Shown piece after piece: positions 34,107-42,942 of a stretch of DNA of 64,000 nt (its first letter is position 1; every line of letters begins with the position of its first letter). The stretch covers positions 21,464 to 85,463 of the forward strand of contig PLAH01000161.1 of NCBI GenBank assembly GCA_003134045.1, written 5' to 3'. The notes beneath the pieces were generated by a model, which saw nothing but the letters and a program-made list of their open reading frames with translations, made no database searches and was not told where the DNA came from. The stretch comes from Gammaproteobacteria bacterium (GTDB lineage Bacteria; Pseudomonadota; Gammaproteobacteria; Steroidobacterales; Steroidobacteraceae). Both the position numbers and the translations under genes were made by a program.

Positions 34107-34321
34107 CGGTGATGTGTCTATCGGCGCCCGGAGATATTGTCTTAGGGCCGCCCTGACGGTGTGTGTATTTTCCGGGCCGCAGCAAAAGAATTTTCAGACG
34201 TCGCCTGGAGAATGTTTGGATAGCCAGGGGCGGTCTCGACGGTCCATACGTACAGCAGTTGTTCCTTCATCGTGCGCTTTGCCGTTTTCGTGCGGACCAT
34301 CCTACCGCCTGGGCAACCTGG

Positions 34322-34524
34322 TCATCCTATGGCCACCGTATGCCGACAGCGGGGAAACTGGGAGCAGCCCCAAAAACGATCGCCCGCCTGGCTACCCTTC
34401 TTGGCCGTACGAAGCATCATCGAGCTTCGGCACTTGCCGCAGGTCGGAGGCTCGGCGGTTGCAACTCCGGCCTGTTCAAGCTTTGGCACCGAGACCTGCA
34501 CATCCCGGACTGTACGTGTGAATC
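34322..34524 (-). pseudogene. Topoisomerase-type C4 zinc-finger fragment
   Basis: The minus frame reads PPTCGKCRSSMMLRTAKKGS, QAGDRFWGCSQFPRCRHT and stops. It has four Cys in the pattern of the topoisomerase I / nuclease-associated C4 zinc finger. The rest of the host protein (often an Mrr- or NERD-type nuclease) is missing and the upstream part is attachment-flank DNA. A fragment left at a cassette junction. The neighbouring 34107-34321 shows no gene. Confidence 0.6.
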
Positions 34525-34808
34525 TCGGGGCAATGCGGGGATACGTGAGGCCATGAGACCGCCGCCCCCTCAGCGTCGCTTCCCAAGACTTTCCCATCGG
34601 ATCAATGTCTTGACCCCAATCTTGTAGCCCTGCGTGGCCTGGCGTTGCCTTAAGAGTGGAGCGGGCGATGGGAATCGAGCCCACACGGGCAGCGACTCCG
34701 AAGCTAGAAAACAAGCGGTTTTGTGCGATGGCGGATGCCAAGTGTGATTGGCGTGTGGATTTTCGCGGTATGTAGGGCTATCTAGGGCTACCTAGGGATA
34801 CATCGGCC
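34509..34808 (-). repeat. tRNA-Gly 3'-end copy with both conserved flanks (att remnant 8)
   Basis: The core at 34657-34683 differs from the native end at one base (cgagccca for cgaaccca). The left arm matches 24048-24194 (gatcaatgtcttgacccc and others). The right arm has gaaaacaagcggttttgtgc, aagtgtgattggcgtgtgga and four agggct-like words near 34775-34800. Confidence 0.8.
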
Positions 34809-34833
34809 GCAGAACATCGGCCGAAACGTACGG

Positions 34834-35214
34834 TTAGGCCTCGGCGATCGCCGCAATGGAAACCTTTAGACCAGGGATGCGGGCAGGTAGCTTGGCACCC
34901 TGACGAGCTGGCGGATTAGAGGGGAACCATTTGAGCCACTCTTCATTCATGCCGGCGAAGTCGTCCTCATCCGCGAGCACGATGGTGACGCTGACGATTT
35001 TGTCTAATGAGCTGCCGGCTTCCTCAAGGATGGCTTGTATATTCGTTAGGCATTGCGCAGTTTGTTCTTGAACGGTCGTGCCCTTTAAGGCGCCTGTGGT
35101 TGAATCAGTCGGGGCCGTACCCGAAACAAACACCAGCCCGGCAGCTTTGACCGCTTGGCTGTACGTCGGTGGCGGCCTAGCCGCCTTTGGCGAGAACACA
35201 ATTTGACGTGCCAT
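34834..35214 (-). CDS. RidA-family protein
   Basis: The start was chosen at 35214 (MARQIVFSPKAARPPPTYSQ). 126 residues, the usual RidA size, with YSQAVKAAGLVFVSGTAPTD, EQTAQCLTNIQAILEEAGSS and VSVTIVLADEDDFAGMNEEW. The end ARIPGLKVSIAAIAEA lacks the usual R-x-x-V-E-V Arg context (Arg is still present in PARIPG). RidA hydrolyses reactive enamines or imines. It stands alone behind the AraC gene. Confidence 0.88.
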   Translation of the reverse strand: MARQIVFSPKAARPPPTYSQAVKAAGLVFVSGTAPTDSTTGALKGTTVQEQTAQCLTNIQAILEEAGSSLDKIVSVTIVLADEDDFAGMNEEWLKWFPSNPPARQGAKLPARIPGLKVSIAAIAEA

Positions 35215-35450
35215 TTTGCTTCCTTTCAGTGCGTATAGGGCAGCACTATTTTCTACGGTTAGACCGTGCGCGCGTAGCAACCGGCGGCGATCTTGATCAG
35301 CCCTGACGCGCGCGTGACGCCACACCAAGCATAATTACGCCCATAGGCACGTTGCAAGTGTACCCCTCCAAATTCGCAACCACTCAAAAGAAGATCCCGA
35401 CTCGGCGGCGAAGGGATCGACCACACACCTGACTCCGTTCACTGGGTATC

Positions 35451-36422
35451 TCAACGTACGTGATCGCGAACCGATCGGCGCCGGCGCCACGCTGCTGGCG
35501 GCAAGCCGTACTCGCGCCGAAACGCACGGCTGTACGCCGTATCGGTTTGGTAGCCTACATCCTCGGCAATCCGCGCCAGCGGCGCGTTGCTGCGGCACAG
35601 TAGATTGGCGGCGAGTAACATGCGCCACTGCATCAGGTACTGCATTGGCGAAGTGCCTACCAAGTGCTGGAATCGTTCTGCGAGAACTGACCTCGAGGTG
35701 CCTGCGTCGTGCGCCAACTCCTCCAATGTCCAGGCATGAGCCGGTCGCGCATGCAGCGCGTTCAATGCCGGACCGACGATGCGATCGCCTACCCCGGCCA
35801 GCCATCCGGTTCTACCTTCACCTTGCTCGTTCATGTACAAGCGCAGCACCTCGATGAACAGCACCTCGGCCAGCTTCGCCAGGACACCGGCACCGCCGGG
35901 CCGAGGTGATCGAGCTTCGGCCAGTGCGTAGCGAACCGAGGCTTCGAGCCAGATACCGGCATTCGATCCCCGCACATTGACTCGCACCAGTGCGGGCAAC
36001 CCAGCTAGCAGCATTCTCGCGAGCCGAGCGTCACAAGCTAGGTAGCCACAGACGAGGCGTGTCGTCGGCCCACCGCCACCGTAGACGAGCTGACGCGGTC
36101 TTCGCGGCAGCACTTGATCCAGGCGTGCACCGGCTGCTGGGGCAAGTCCAGGTTGAGAGGTCATGCGATGCGCGTGACCTTTGGGGAAAATGACAGCGTC
36201 ACCCGCGGTTAGACGTACCGGCGTGTCGTCGCCGATCTCGACGTAGCATTCCCCTTCGGTGATTAGGTGGAATATCACCACACGCTCGGCGCCGGGCTCG
36301 AGCAATGGCGCGGCCGAGTCAGCGCTGGGGGACTGATAGCACCAGGGCGCGGTAAATCGGGCATTGATGAAGATGGCACCTACCAGGTGCACGACTCGCA
36401 GAGTTTCTGAGAGCGCATCCAT
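35451..36422 (-). CDS. AraC-family regulator with N-terminal cupin
   Basis: 323 residues from the ATG at 36422, overlapping the stop of the OsmC gene (TAATG). The N-terminal cupin_6-like domain (VVIFHLITEGECYVEIGDDT, GDAVIFPKGHAHRM) is followed by two HTH motifs: WTLEELAHDAGTSRSVLAERF and LARIAEDVGYQTDTAYSRAF. Cupin-AraC proteins of this type often control neighbouring redox or OsmC genes. The ligand is unknown. Confidence 0.9.
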   Translation of the reverse strand: MDALSETLRVVHLVGAIFINARFTAPWCYQSPSADSAAPLLEPGAERVVIFHLITEGECYVEIGDDTPVRLTAGDAVIFPKGHAHRMTSQPGLAPAAGARLDQVLPRRPRQLVYGGGGPTTRLVCGYLACDARLARMLLAGLPALVRVNVRGSNAGIWLEASVRYALAEARSPRPGGAGVLAKLAEVLFIEVLRLYMNEQGEGRTGWLAGVGDRIVGPALNALHARPAHAWTLEELAHDAGTSRSVLAERFQHLVGTSPMQYLMQWRMLLAANLLCRSNAPLARIAEDVGYQTDTAYSRAFRREYGLPPAAWRRRRSVRDHVR

Positions 36423-36954
36423 TACCCGCCATCCACTTCGATGCACAAAGTCATGGGAACTGCGTCCCGCGCCGCCGCGGACACAGGCGAACAACGATTG
36501 CTTTCTTCGATCAGGATGCACAATCGCTCCGGCGAGACACCAGGTGCGGCGATGCGGACGAGCAACTGGATGTCGCGGGGCCCGGCGCTTACTGGTTCAC
36601 CGGAAGCCTCCGACATGCCGAATATTCCACGTGCGTCCGAGCGGCTGTTGGCTAACACTTCCAGCATTGCCAGTTCGAACCCCGCGGCAGCCGCGCCCAT
36701 TGCGATTCGGGTGGCAAGACAAGATGCAAGCCCTGCACGGAATAGCCATCCCGGCGTGACCTGCTCACCGCTGCCCCCGAGTTCGGTGGGCATGTCGGTC
36801 AACAGCTGTGTGCCGTTGGTGTGGGTCGTCACGACTCGCGTGCCACTCTCTACCGAGCAGCGGCCGGTGCGTCGTCGTGTAGGCCCACCTCAGGGCGACG
36901 CTTCAAAACCGACTCGACGCGTTGCATCGCTGCTGCGATCTCTTGTGATGCCAT
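36422..36954 (-). pseudogene. OsmC-family protein with one frameshift
   Basis: The first 34 codons from the ATG at 36954 read MASQEIAAAMQRVESVLKRR and GLHDDAPAAAR, then TAG. One base lost near 36863 would restore R-W-E-S-G-T and the following frame (VVTTHTNGTQLLTDMPTELG, GWLFRAGLASCLATRIAMGA, EESNRCSPV). Both OsmC cysteines (ASC and RCSP) remain. A full-length gene of about 178 codons was inactivated by a single deletion. It is co-transcribed with the AraC gene. Confidence 0.75.
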
Positions 36955-37203
36955 GGCTGCCATTCATTGCTGACTTGACGCTGCTGATTGTGGCCGGATC
37001 GGTGCGTAATGGCTAGCGGTGCGAAGGTCTGAAGCTCGCCGGCAGGACGAATGAACAGAAATTGCGGACGATTGGTTAGGTGTGAGCCAAGTCGATTGCC
37101 GAGCCCGGACGAACGGATAGGAAGGGGCGACACACAGATAGGACTCCGCAGCGCCTATGCGCAATAGTTCCGCACTCGATTGGTTATTTGGACGCACAAA
37201 GTA

Positions 37204-38037
37204 ATGGACGCAAGACTTCAACGCCGTATCCAACGCTATGGATGGGATTTGGCGGCAGATGACTACGAACCTCTTTGGCACGAACAGCTGGCGGAAGCTC
37301 AAGCCGTACTGATGGCACTCGCGTCTCCTGCGCCAGGCGACCAGGTGCTCGACGTCGCCTGCGGCAGTGGCCGCGCATCACTCGAGGCGGCTCGCGCGGT
37401 CGGTCCGGATGGACATGTGCTCGGCGTGGATATATCCGGACGGATGGTCAGTGCCGCCGAGCGGCGTGCCCGGGAAGCGAAGTTATCGAACTGCAGTTTT
37501 ACGCGCATGGATGCCGAGACGCTGGGTTTGCGGGACGCCACCTTCGACCTCGTGCTGTGCGCCCTCGGGCTCATGTACATGCCCAACCCCGAACAGGCCC
37601 TGCGGGAGATGCTACGGGTGCTACGGCCAGGAGGTCGGGTCTCTCTTGCCGTGTGGGGCGAACGCTCCAAGTGCGGATGGTCAGCGCTTTTCTCGATCGT
37701 CGATGCCGAAGTTGCGAGCGAGGTGTGCCCTCTATTCTTCCGGCTCGGGCAGCAAGATGCACTTGCGCGTCTATGTGCCGAAGCTGGGTTCGAGGTCATC
37801 GAACACCGTCGCATCTCAACAACTCTGAACTTTGCCGATACAACCGACGCCTGTAACGCCGCGTTTGTGGGTGGCCCCGTTGCGCTCGCCTGGTCGCGCT
37901 TCAGTGATGAGGTTCGGGCACGAGTCCGCACTGAATATGTGAACTCGATCGGCAATTGGCGGATCGGCAATGGCTTTGAGATTCCAGGGGAATTTGTCAT
38001 CGCAGCGGCGGCTGCGCCGAGGGCGTCTCATCACTGA
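37204..38037 (+). CDS. Class I SAM-dependent methyltransferase
   Basis: 277 residues from the ATG at 37204. SAM motif I is VLDVACGSGRASLEAAR; the acidic loop is VLGVDISGRMVSAAERRA; motif IV is FDLVLCALGLMYMPNPEQAL, then VLRPGGRVSLAVWG. It resembles the UbiE/small-molecule methyltransferases; the substrate is not known. It is divergent from the OsmC pseudogene over a 250-bp gap and lies 67 bp ahead of the cupin gene. Confidence 0.88.
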   Translation: MDARLQRRIQRYGWDLAADDYEPLWHEQLAEAQAVLMALASPAPGDQVLDVACGSGRASLEAARAVGPDGHVLGVDISGRMVSAAERRAREAKLSNCSFTRMDAETLGLRDATFDLVLCALGLMYMPNPEQALREMLRVLRPGGRVSLAVWGERSKCGWSALFSIVDAEVASEVCPLFFRLGQQDALARLCAEAGFEVIEHRRISTTLNFADTTDACNAAFVGGPVALAWSRFSDEVRARVRTEYVNSIGNWRIGNGFEIPGEFVIAAAAAPRASHH

Positions 38038-38104
38038 TTGATATTGGGGCGTGCGGGTGCGCGTTGCCATAAAGGCACGATAAGCTTTTCGAGGAGATCA
38101 CATC

Positions 38105-38584
38105 ATGTTTCTAAACGTACGTAATGCTGTTCTAATCGTTGCGGCAATGCTCATCGCACATGTATCTGCGGTCGCCGCGGATACGGCTGTGGTTCGATCG
38201 GCGAAGGACGTAAAATGGGGCGCGCCTCCACCAGTTTTTCCGCCCGGCGCAAAGTTCGCTGTGATCGCGGGTGACCCTGCGGCGACGGGCCTTGTCACCG
38301 TGCGGTTTGAAATGCCCGCGGGCTACATGATCCCGCCTCATTTTCATCCCACCGACGAGCACATAACCGTTTTGAAGGGCTCCTTCTCACTTGGCATGGG
38401 TGATGTTTTCGACAAGACGCACGCCCAGACGCTCTTACCGGGTGGGTACGGCGTTGCCATGGCGGGCATGCATCACTATGCGTACACAACCAGCGGAGCG
38501 ACGATTCAGGTGCACCTGCAAGGCCCGTTCGCAATTGCCTACGTCAACCCGGCCGATGACCCGAGCAAGAAACGCGCGCCATAG
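38105..38584 (+). CDS. Exported cupin protein
   Basis: 159 residues with a signal peptide (NAVLIVAAMLIAHVSAVAA). The single cupin has motif 1 IPPHFHPTDEHITVLKGSFS (metal ligands H, H, E) and motif 2 with MAGMHHYAYTTSG. It is probably a periplasmic metal-binding cupin of unknown activity. It is the last gene before the attachment remnant at 38675. Confidence 0.85.
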   Translation: MFLNVRNAVLIVAAMLIAHVSAVAADTAVVRSAKDVKWGAPPPVFPPGAKFAVIAGDPAATGLVTVRFEMPAGYMIPPHFHPTDEHITVLKGSFSLGMGDVFDKTHAQTLLPGGYGVAMAGMHHYAYTTSGATIQVHLQGPFAIAYVNPADDPSKKRAP

Positions 38585-38634
38585 CGCTTGACGGAGGGGG
38601 CGGCTCAAACGCCGACGGCAGTCGCTGCCGAGCG

Positions 38635-38812
38635 CGTCCCAGGACAGCGTAGGGACACGCCAGACAACGAAAAATGAAGCGGGCGATGGGAATCGAATAT
38701 ATCACTGGCAAAAGCTGAACTCACTGGAATCATGATGTTGCAAGCGAGGGACTGCGCTGCGTGTGATTCTCGTGTGAAAATTGCTGCCACACCAGCCAAC
38801 TGCAGCGAACGC
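38635..38812 (-). repeat. tRNA-Gly 3'-end copy with type-B flank (att remnant 9)
   Basis: The core tgaagcgggcgatggg, aatcgaa begins at 38675. The left arm (caggacagcgtagggacac) is shared with 20565-20605. The right arm (gctgcgtgtgattctcgtgtg, accagccaactgcagc) is shared with 9346-9488. The remainder of 38585-39086 holds no gene. Confidence 0.7.
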
Positions 38813-39087
38813 AACCATTCGTTACGCGCGCCGCAGGGGTCGCGAAGAAATCGGTGCGAATGGTGTTGAACGACCCCACGGACTCGGTTCGCATCGTCGC
38901 GCAGGAATCAGTTTCACGAACACGTTCGTGTCAAGGCGCGCACGTCATAGGAACCAGACTGCATGTGTAACCACGGCCAGTGGTTTTCGGAAATTCAAGC
39001 GGTGCCGGCGGACCAAAAGCCCAGGCCGCCTATTCTGGAGATGTTCAGCCAGGCGCTTGCGGGCTAATCGGATTCACCGAAAATGAG

Positions 39088-39116
39088 AACGCCCCGGAGT
39101 CCGGGGCGTTTTCTTT
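39088..39116. terminator. Strong bidirectional terminator hairpin
   Basis: AACGCCCCGGagtCCGGGGCGTT is a perfect 10-bp GC-rich stem with a 3-base loop (39088-39110). TTCTTTCC follows on the plus strand, and a TTCTCATTTT tail on the minus strand. It lies 16 bp beyond the stop of the minus-strand VPLPA-CTERM gene and likely ends it. Confidence 0.75.
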
Positions 39117-39126
39117 CCTATGCGAT

Positions 39127-40014
39127 TCAACTACGCTGCTTGGCGCGACGCTTGCGTGCCAGGCCGCCCAGGGCGCCCAGGCCAGAGAGCATCAGCCAGG
39201 CAGTGGCCGGCAGAGGCACGGGCGTGGCCGTTCCGGAGATCGCGACGTTGTCGAAACGCCAGTTGCCCGAGCTGTTATTCAAGGCAGTGCCCTGCGTGCT
39301 GACATCGTCGGCGCCCGTCGATGCGTTGACCAGCCTGATGGCAAAGTTCGGATCGTTTGCGGCGTTCGGGTTGGTGATCGTCGCGGTCAGGTCAGTGAAC
39401 CAATCCTGGCCGGCCTTCGATCCGTTGTTCAAAAGATTATCGCTGACATATGACCCGGTAACCGTATTGGTGTCGGAGCCACTGTTGGTGAGAACCTTCA
39501 ACCCGGTGTCAGATCCGCTGAGGGTCAGCGCAGCATTCTGCCAGGTGGTGCCGTTGGTGGTGTATTGCAACTGAAGATTCGCTTCACCCTGCGTCGTCGC
39601 GTACCAATCGAAGCTCACGGTGACGTTGCCGTAGCCCGCCGTACTCGCGGCGAACTGGGCGCCCTGCGTCCCGATCGGCGCCAGGCTCGACCAGCCGTTG
39701 GCTGCCCCGTTGGCGCCGGCCTGCCCCCGTACGCGCCAAGTTTGGGTCGTATCCGCCACGTTGTTCGCGCCTGTGTCTGAGTTTGTGCCCTTGAGGACGT
39801 CGTCCGTGGTTACGCCAACGTTGGGGGTTGCGTAGACGTTCATGCCAAGGGAACTGGCGGTGCCTGTACCGGTAGAAGGTGCGGGGTTGTTGTTAACAGC
39901 GATCGAATCGTTCTCGAATGTCCACTGCGTGATGGTGGCGGCCTGAGCGACCGCACACGCACCGACAGTGCCGAGCGCGAGCCCAATGCGGACCGCCAGA
40001 ATTGCTTTCTTCAT
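39127..40014 (-). CDS. VPLPA-CTERM exported protein
   Basis: 295 residues from MKKAILAVRIGLALG (40014). A signal peptide is followed by a beta-rich Gly/Asn/Thr body (ITQWTFENDSIAVNNNPAP), which reads like a lectin or jelly-roll. It ends VPLPATAWLMLSGLGALGGL plus ARKRR, the VPLPA-CTERM sorting signal processed by exosortase systems. No exosortase gene is in the window. It is followed by a strong terminator. Confidence 0.88.
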   Translation of the reverse strand: MKKAILAVRIGLALGTVGACAVAQAATITQWTFENDSIAVNNNPAPSTGTGTASSLGMNVYATPNVGVTTDDVLKGTNSDTGANNVADTTQTWRVRGQAGANGAANGWSSLAPIGTQGAQFAASTAGYGNVTVSFDWYATTQGEANLQLQYTTNGTTWQNAALTLSGSDTGLKVLTNSGSDTNTVTGSYVSDNLLNNGSKAGQDWFTDLTATITNPNAANDPNFAIRLVNASTGADDVSTQGTALNNSSGNWRFDNVAISGTATPVPLPATAWLMLSGLGALGGLARKRRAKQRS

Positions 40015-40037
40015 CAGATCGTTCCCTATGTCAGTTG

Positions 40038-41516
40038 TTAATTGTGCAAGGCGGACTTGCGGCGGCGGGCAGTTACACCCAGCGCGCACAATCCGGAAAA
40101 CATCAGCCACGCCGCTCCGGGCAGCGGCACGGGCGCAAAGGCGACGCCGCGAATGTCCGTACCTGCGGCGGCCGTATCGAGCACATTGAAGGACTCGTTG
40201 CTCGCCTGGGCGAGCGTCGTGTCGCTCAAGGTGTCGGAGATTTCGTAGAGGTAGCTCGGCGACAGCTCGTTAAGCCCGTAGCTGGTCGCGAACAGTTCCA
40301 CCTGGCCCCCCACCACCTTGCCCGTCAGGCCGAACAGTCCGGTCACACCCGGAGAGGTGGGAGAGGGCGAATTGGCGCCGCCATTGGAGGCAACCAGGTT
40401 CAGGCCGGCGGACAGATCGTAATCGAGCTGCCAGGTTCCATTGGCCAGCACCCACTTCTGCAGTCCGCCATCGCCGAGGCCCGCCGCGGCCCCGGTCTGG
40501 CCATTCTTTGGCGAGCCGCTGTCGGTGACATACAGCACCGAGGGGCTGGCGAAGAAATACTGCTCGGGACTCAGGTAGACGAAGTTACCGGCACGCGAGT
40601 TATTGACGCCGTTCTTCGTGTTGGCCGTCACCGTGATCGAGCTGTCATTGTTGCTCACGGGATTCGGCGTCGTCGGCGCGACCACCTGGGTAGTGACCAG
40701 GCCGCTGGCGCTCGTCGGCAGCCCGCCGCTGCTGCTCGTCAGGGTGCTGATGTTGGTGGTGTTCTTGTTGGTGGACTTCACGTCGCGGGAGACGTACAGG
40801 GTATTGCCGCTGCCAGTATTGAGGATGGAAACGGCACGCGTATCCGTGCTGCCATCGATGGAAGTCGCCGTCGTCGCGCCCAGTGTCGTGTAGAAGACGC
40901 CTTCGGTTGAATCACCCTCGCTCGCACCTTGGCCGGAGACATAGAACGAGGTGCCATCGACGGTCGCCACACTGCGCGGGTTATTCATGTTGAACACGCC
41001 GGTCAGCGCCGTGCTCGTATCGACGCTGCCATTGGCACCGATCAGCGCCACGACGCGTGGCACCGTTACGAATGTACCGCCGGTCAGGCTGGTGCTCTGT
41101 CCCAGGGCAGCGGTCCCATAGACGCTGGCGCCGCCCGTGTTGAAGCTATTGGCATTGACGCCGTAGCCCATGATCGTCAGGTACTGGCCATTGGCGGACT
41201 GCTGCAGGATCCCTTCCGAAGCCGAGCCGTACTCGCCGGATATTGCGGATTGGTTACCGCTGGCCGTCTGGGTCAGGGTCAGCGTCCCGACGGAGGTCGC
41301 GGAAGTCGCGTTTGCACCAAGCTGGAATTCCTGCAACGTGATGGGCGATGCCGTGTCAAGCACGCTTGCATTGTTGTTCGCCAGTCCCGTGCTATTCGAG
41401 ACCGTACTGATGATCAGGTCGCCGGAATTGAAGGGGATCTGCTGCGCCTCAGCCACGCCGCCCAGCAACAGTACTCCCACGCAGGTCAATGGAAGCCTAG
41501 TCATTCTCACGGTCAT
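40038..41516 (-). CDS. VPLPA-CTERM exported protein with propeller-like body
   Basis: 492 residues; the start may be the ATG at 41504 (MTRLPLTCVGVLLLGG). A signal peptide precedes repeated beta-rich blocks (TVPRVVALIGANGSVD; SVATVDGTSFYVSGQGAS; NTLYVSRDVKSTNKNTTNIS) suggesting a propeller. It ends VPLPGAAWLMFSGLCALGVT + ARRRK, a VPLPA-CTERM signal. It lies 23 bp upstream of the second such gene, so the pair is an operon of co-sorted surface proteins. Confidence 0.88.
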   Translation of the reverse strand: MTVRMTRLPLTCVGVLLLGGVAEAQQIPFNSGDLIISTVSNSTGLANNNASVLDTASPITLQEFQLGANATSATSVGTLTLTQTASGNQSAISGEYGSASEGILQQSANGQYLTIMGYGVNANSFNTGGASVYGTAALGQSTSLTGGTFVTVPRVVALIGANGSVDTSTALTGVFNMNNPRSVATVDGTSFYVSGQGASEGDSTEGVFYTTLGATTATSIDGSTDTRAVSILNTGSGNTLYVSRDVKSTNKNTTNISTLTSSSGGLPTSASGLVTTQVVAPTTPNPVSNNDSSITVTANTKNGVNNSRAGNFVYLSPEQYFFASPSVLYVTDSGSPKNGQTGAAAGLGDGGLQKWVLANGTWQLDYDLSAGLNLVASNGGANSPSPTSPGVTGLFGLTGKVVGGQVELFATSYGLNELSPSYLYEISDTLSDTTLAQASNESFNVLDTAAAGTDIRGVAFAPVPLPGAAWLMFSGLCALGVTARRRKSALHN

Positions 41517-41962
41517 ACGACTGATCCCTCATCGGCAGCGGATCTTGCGGTCCGCATGTTCGGTTATTGCTACGGAGCGGTGATGCTAGTTGCGATTGGT
41601 CACGTCGTTATGACCGAATCATGGCAATCGTGTAACACCAGTCATTGATTATTTCGATCATTGGCGCTGTCGTACTGATGCCATTGTCGGAGGTTGGCTG
41701 GGTTGCCGGTTCCGGCTGCACCAAAGGCACGCCGACGTACACGATCGGGGTATCGTCATGGGGATCCCAAACAGTGGCACCGCACATCCCAGTTCAGGAT
41801 TTCCACACCCTGGGTGCCGGAGCGGCATAGCGCGAGGGACTCGGGTTGCACTGCTACGTTGATTGCCCTGCCTGCCGCGCGCAATGTACGTGCCCGGCAT
41901 CCGGATCGGCCCGGTTCTGCCGGATGGCGGCTATCGGTCAATTTAAGTCGAAGACGTTTGGC
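41517..41962. other. Gap between VPLPA-CTERM operon and tRNA flank
   Basis: No supported gene. The segment presumably holds the promoter of the VPLPA-CTERM operon. From 41963 (gcgtgtgaaaccaaggccag) it resembles the left flank of the att copy at 13124. Confidence 0.45.
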
Positions 41963-42065
41963 CGCGTGTGAAACCAAGGCCAGCGTTAGGCAATGTGTAC
42001 CAAGGTCGTGTCAGACCCGTCGGTGGAAACGAAGTCGGCGGGCGTTGGCGTGCGATGGCGGGGAA

Positions 42066-42139
42066 TGGAGCGGGCGATGGGAATCGAACCCACGGCTCAA
42101 GCTTGGGAAGCTTGGGTATTACCATTATACGACGCCCGC
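42066..42139 (-). tRNA. tRNA-Gly (CCC)
   Basis: The minus strand folds as a complete tRNA: acceptor GCGGGCG pairs CGCCCGC, D-stem GTAT/ATAC, anticodon arm CAAGC-TTCCCAA-GCTTG (anticodon CCC), T-arm GTGGG-TTCGATT-CCCAT, discriminator T and encoded CCA. It is the intact source of the 3'-end copies spread over the left 40 kb, so it is the likely integration target. Confidence 0.95.
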
Positions 42140-42249
42140 ATCCGCGAGGATTCTATTCGGGTAGCCACCCAACACGCAAATCGCGGTTCAAATCGGCCTG
42201 CCACCGCGGTGCCAGGCCGGCGCAGCGCAGGCGGGCAACCGCGCGCCGG

Positions 42250-42707
42250 TCAAACCGAAAGCGCGGCACACTCGCGCGTCCAACCGAACACATCCGGCGC
42301 GCGGCGCTCCTGAATGGCGAGCAGCGCCTCGCGCAACCGCGCGGCCACCACGTCGAGCTGTCGCGGCACATAGCTGCGCCGATCGCCGTCCGCGAGCACT
42401 TCGAGTCGCGCGTAACGCCCGGCCGCATGGGACCCGACGCGTATATCTCCACCGGATTGGCGATGACCGTGAAACGGAACGTCGTTGAATTGCGCAGCAA
42501 GTAGCCTGCTTCAGTGCCGTAAATGAAGGGCCGCAAATAGAGCGAACGGCCCGACTCGCGCGGTATGAAATCCGCGCAGGCGACGACGACGGCATCGATG
42601 GCCTCGAAGAACAACGGTAGCCGGTCCGGCAACGCGAAATTCGCGAGCGCGGCAGCCACGCCCGGTGCGATGTCGAAGGGCCGCACGTCAGCGACGCAGG
42701 GGGGCAT
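42250..42707 (-). pseudogene. Branched-chain aminotransferase-like fragment fused to another coding scrap
   Basis: Residues 25-95 of the frame starting at 42707 read ALPDRLPLFFEAIDAVVVAC, SGRSLYLRPFIYGTEAGYLL and TFRFTVIANPVEIYASG. This is the middle of an IlvE-type fold-IV aminotransferase; the PLP lysine region is absent. Downstream a different frame reads SYVPRQLDVVAARLREALLA and APDVFGWTREC before a stop at 42250, a coding-like tail of unknown origin. A decayed gene beside the tRNA. Confidence 0.5.
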
Positions 42708-42942
42708 CGCCGTACCCCTGTGCGATCACCATGCGCTCGGTCGCGATCGACCGTCGCGACACGTGCCGCCCGTCGATGGGTCGGCGGTCATGTCGTTCCC
42801 TAGACCTCGACACCACGCACGCATGCTCATCATCCCTCAGCTAAAACGACGCGCAATCAGCGTTCGAGGTTAACATGCTGACGGCGCGATCGCGCGTCGG
42901 CTAGACTCTGGCACGCACACCGGGAACCCGGATTCGCTCGAC

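Noticed and set aside
9300-34800. Possible CRISPR array suggested by the recurring tRNA-end repeat
   Set aside because: Copies are 1-10 kb apart and not regularly spaced, spacers contain genes, and no cas genes are present.
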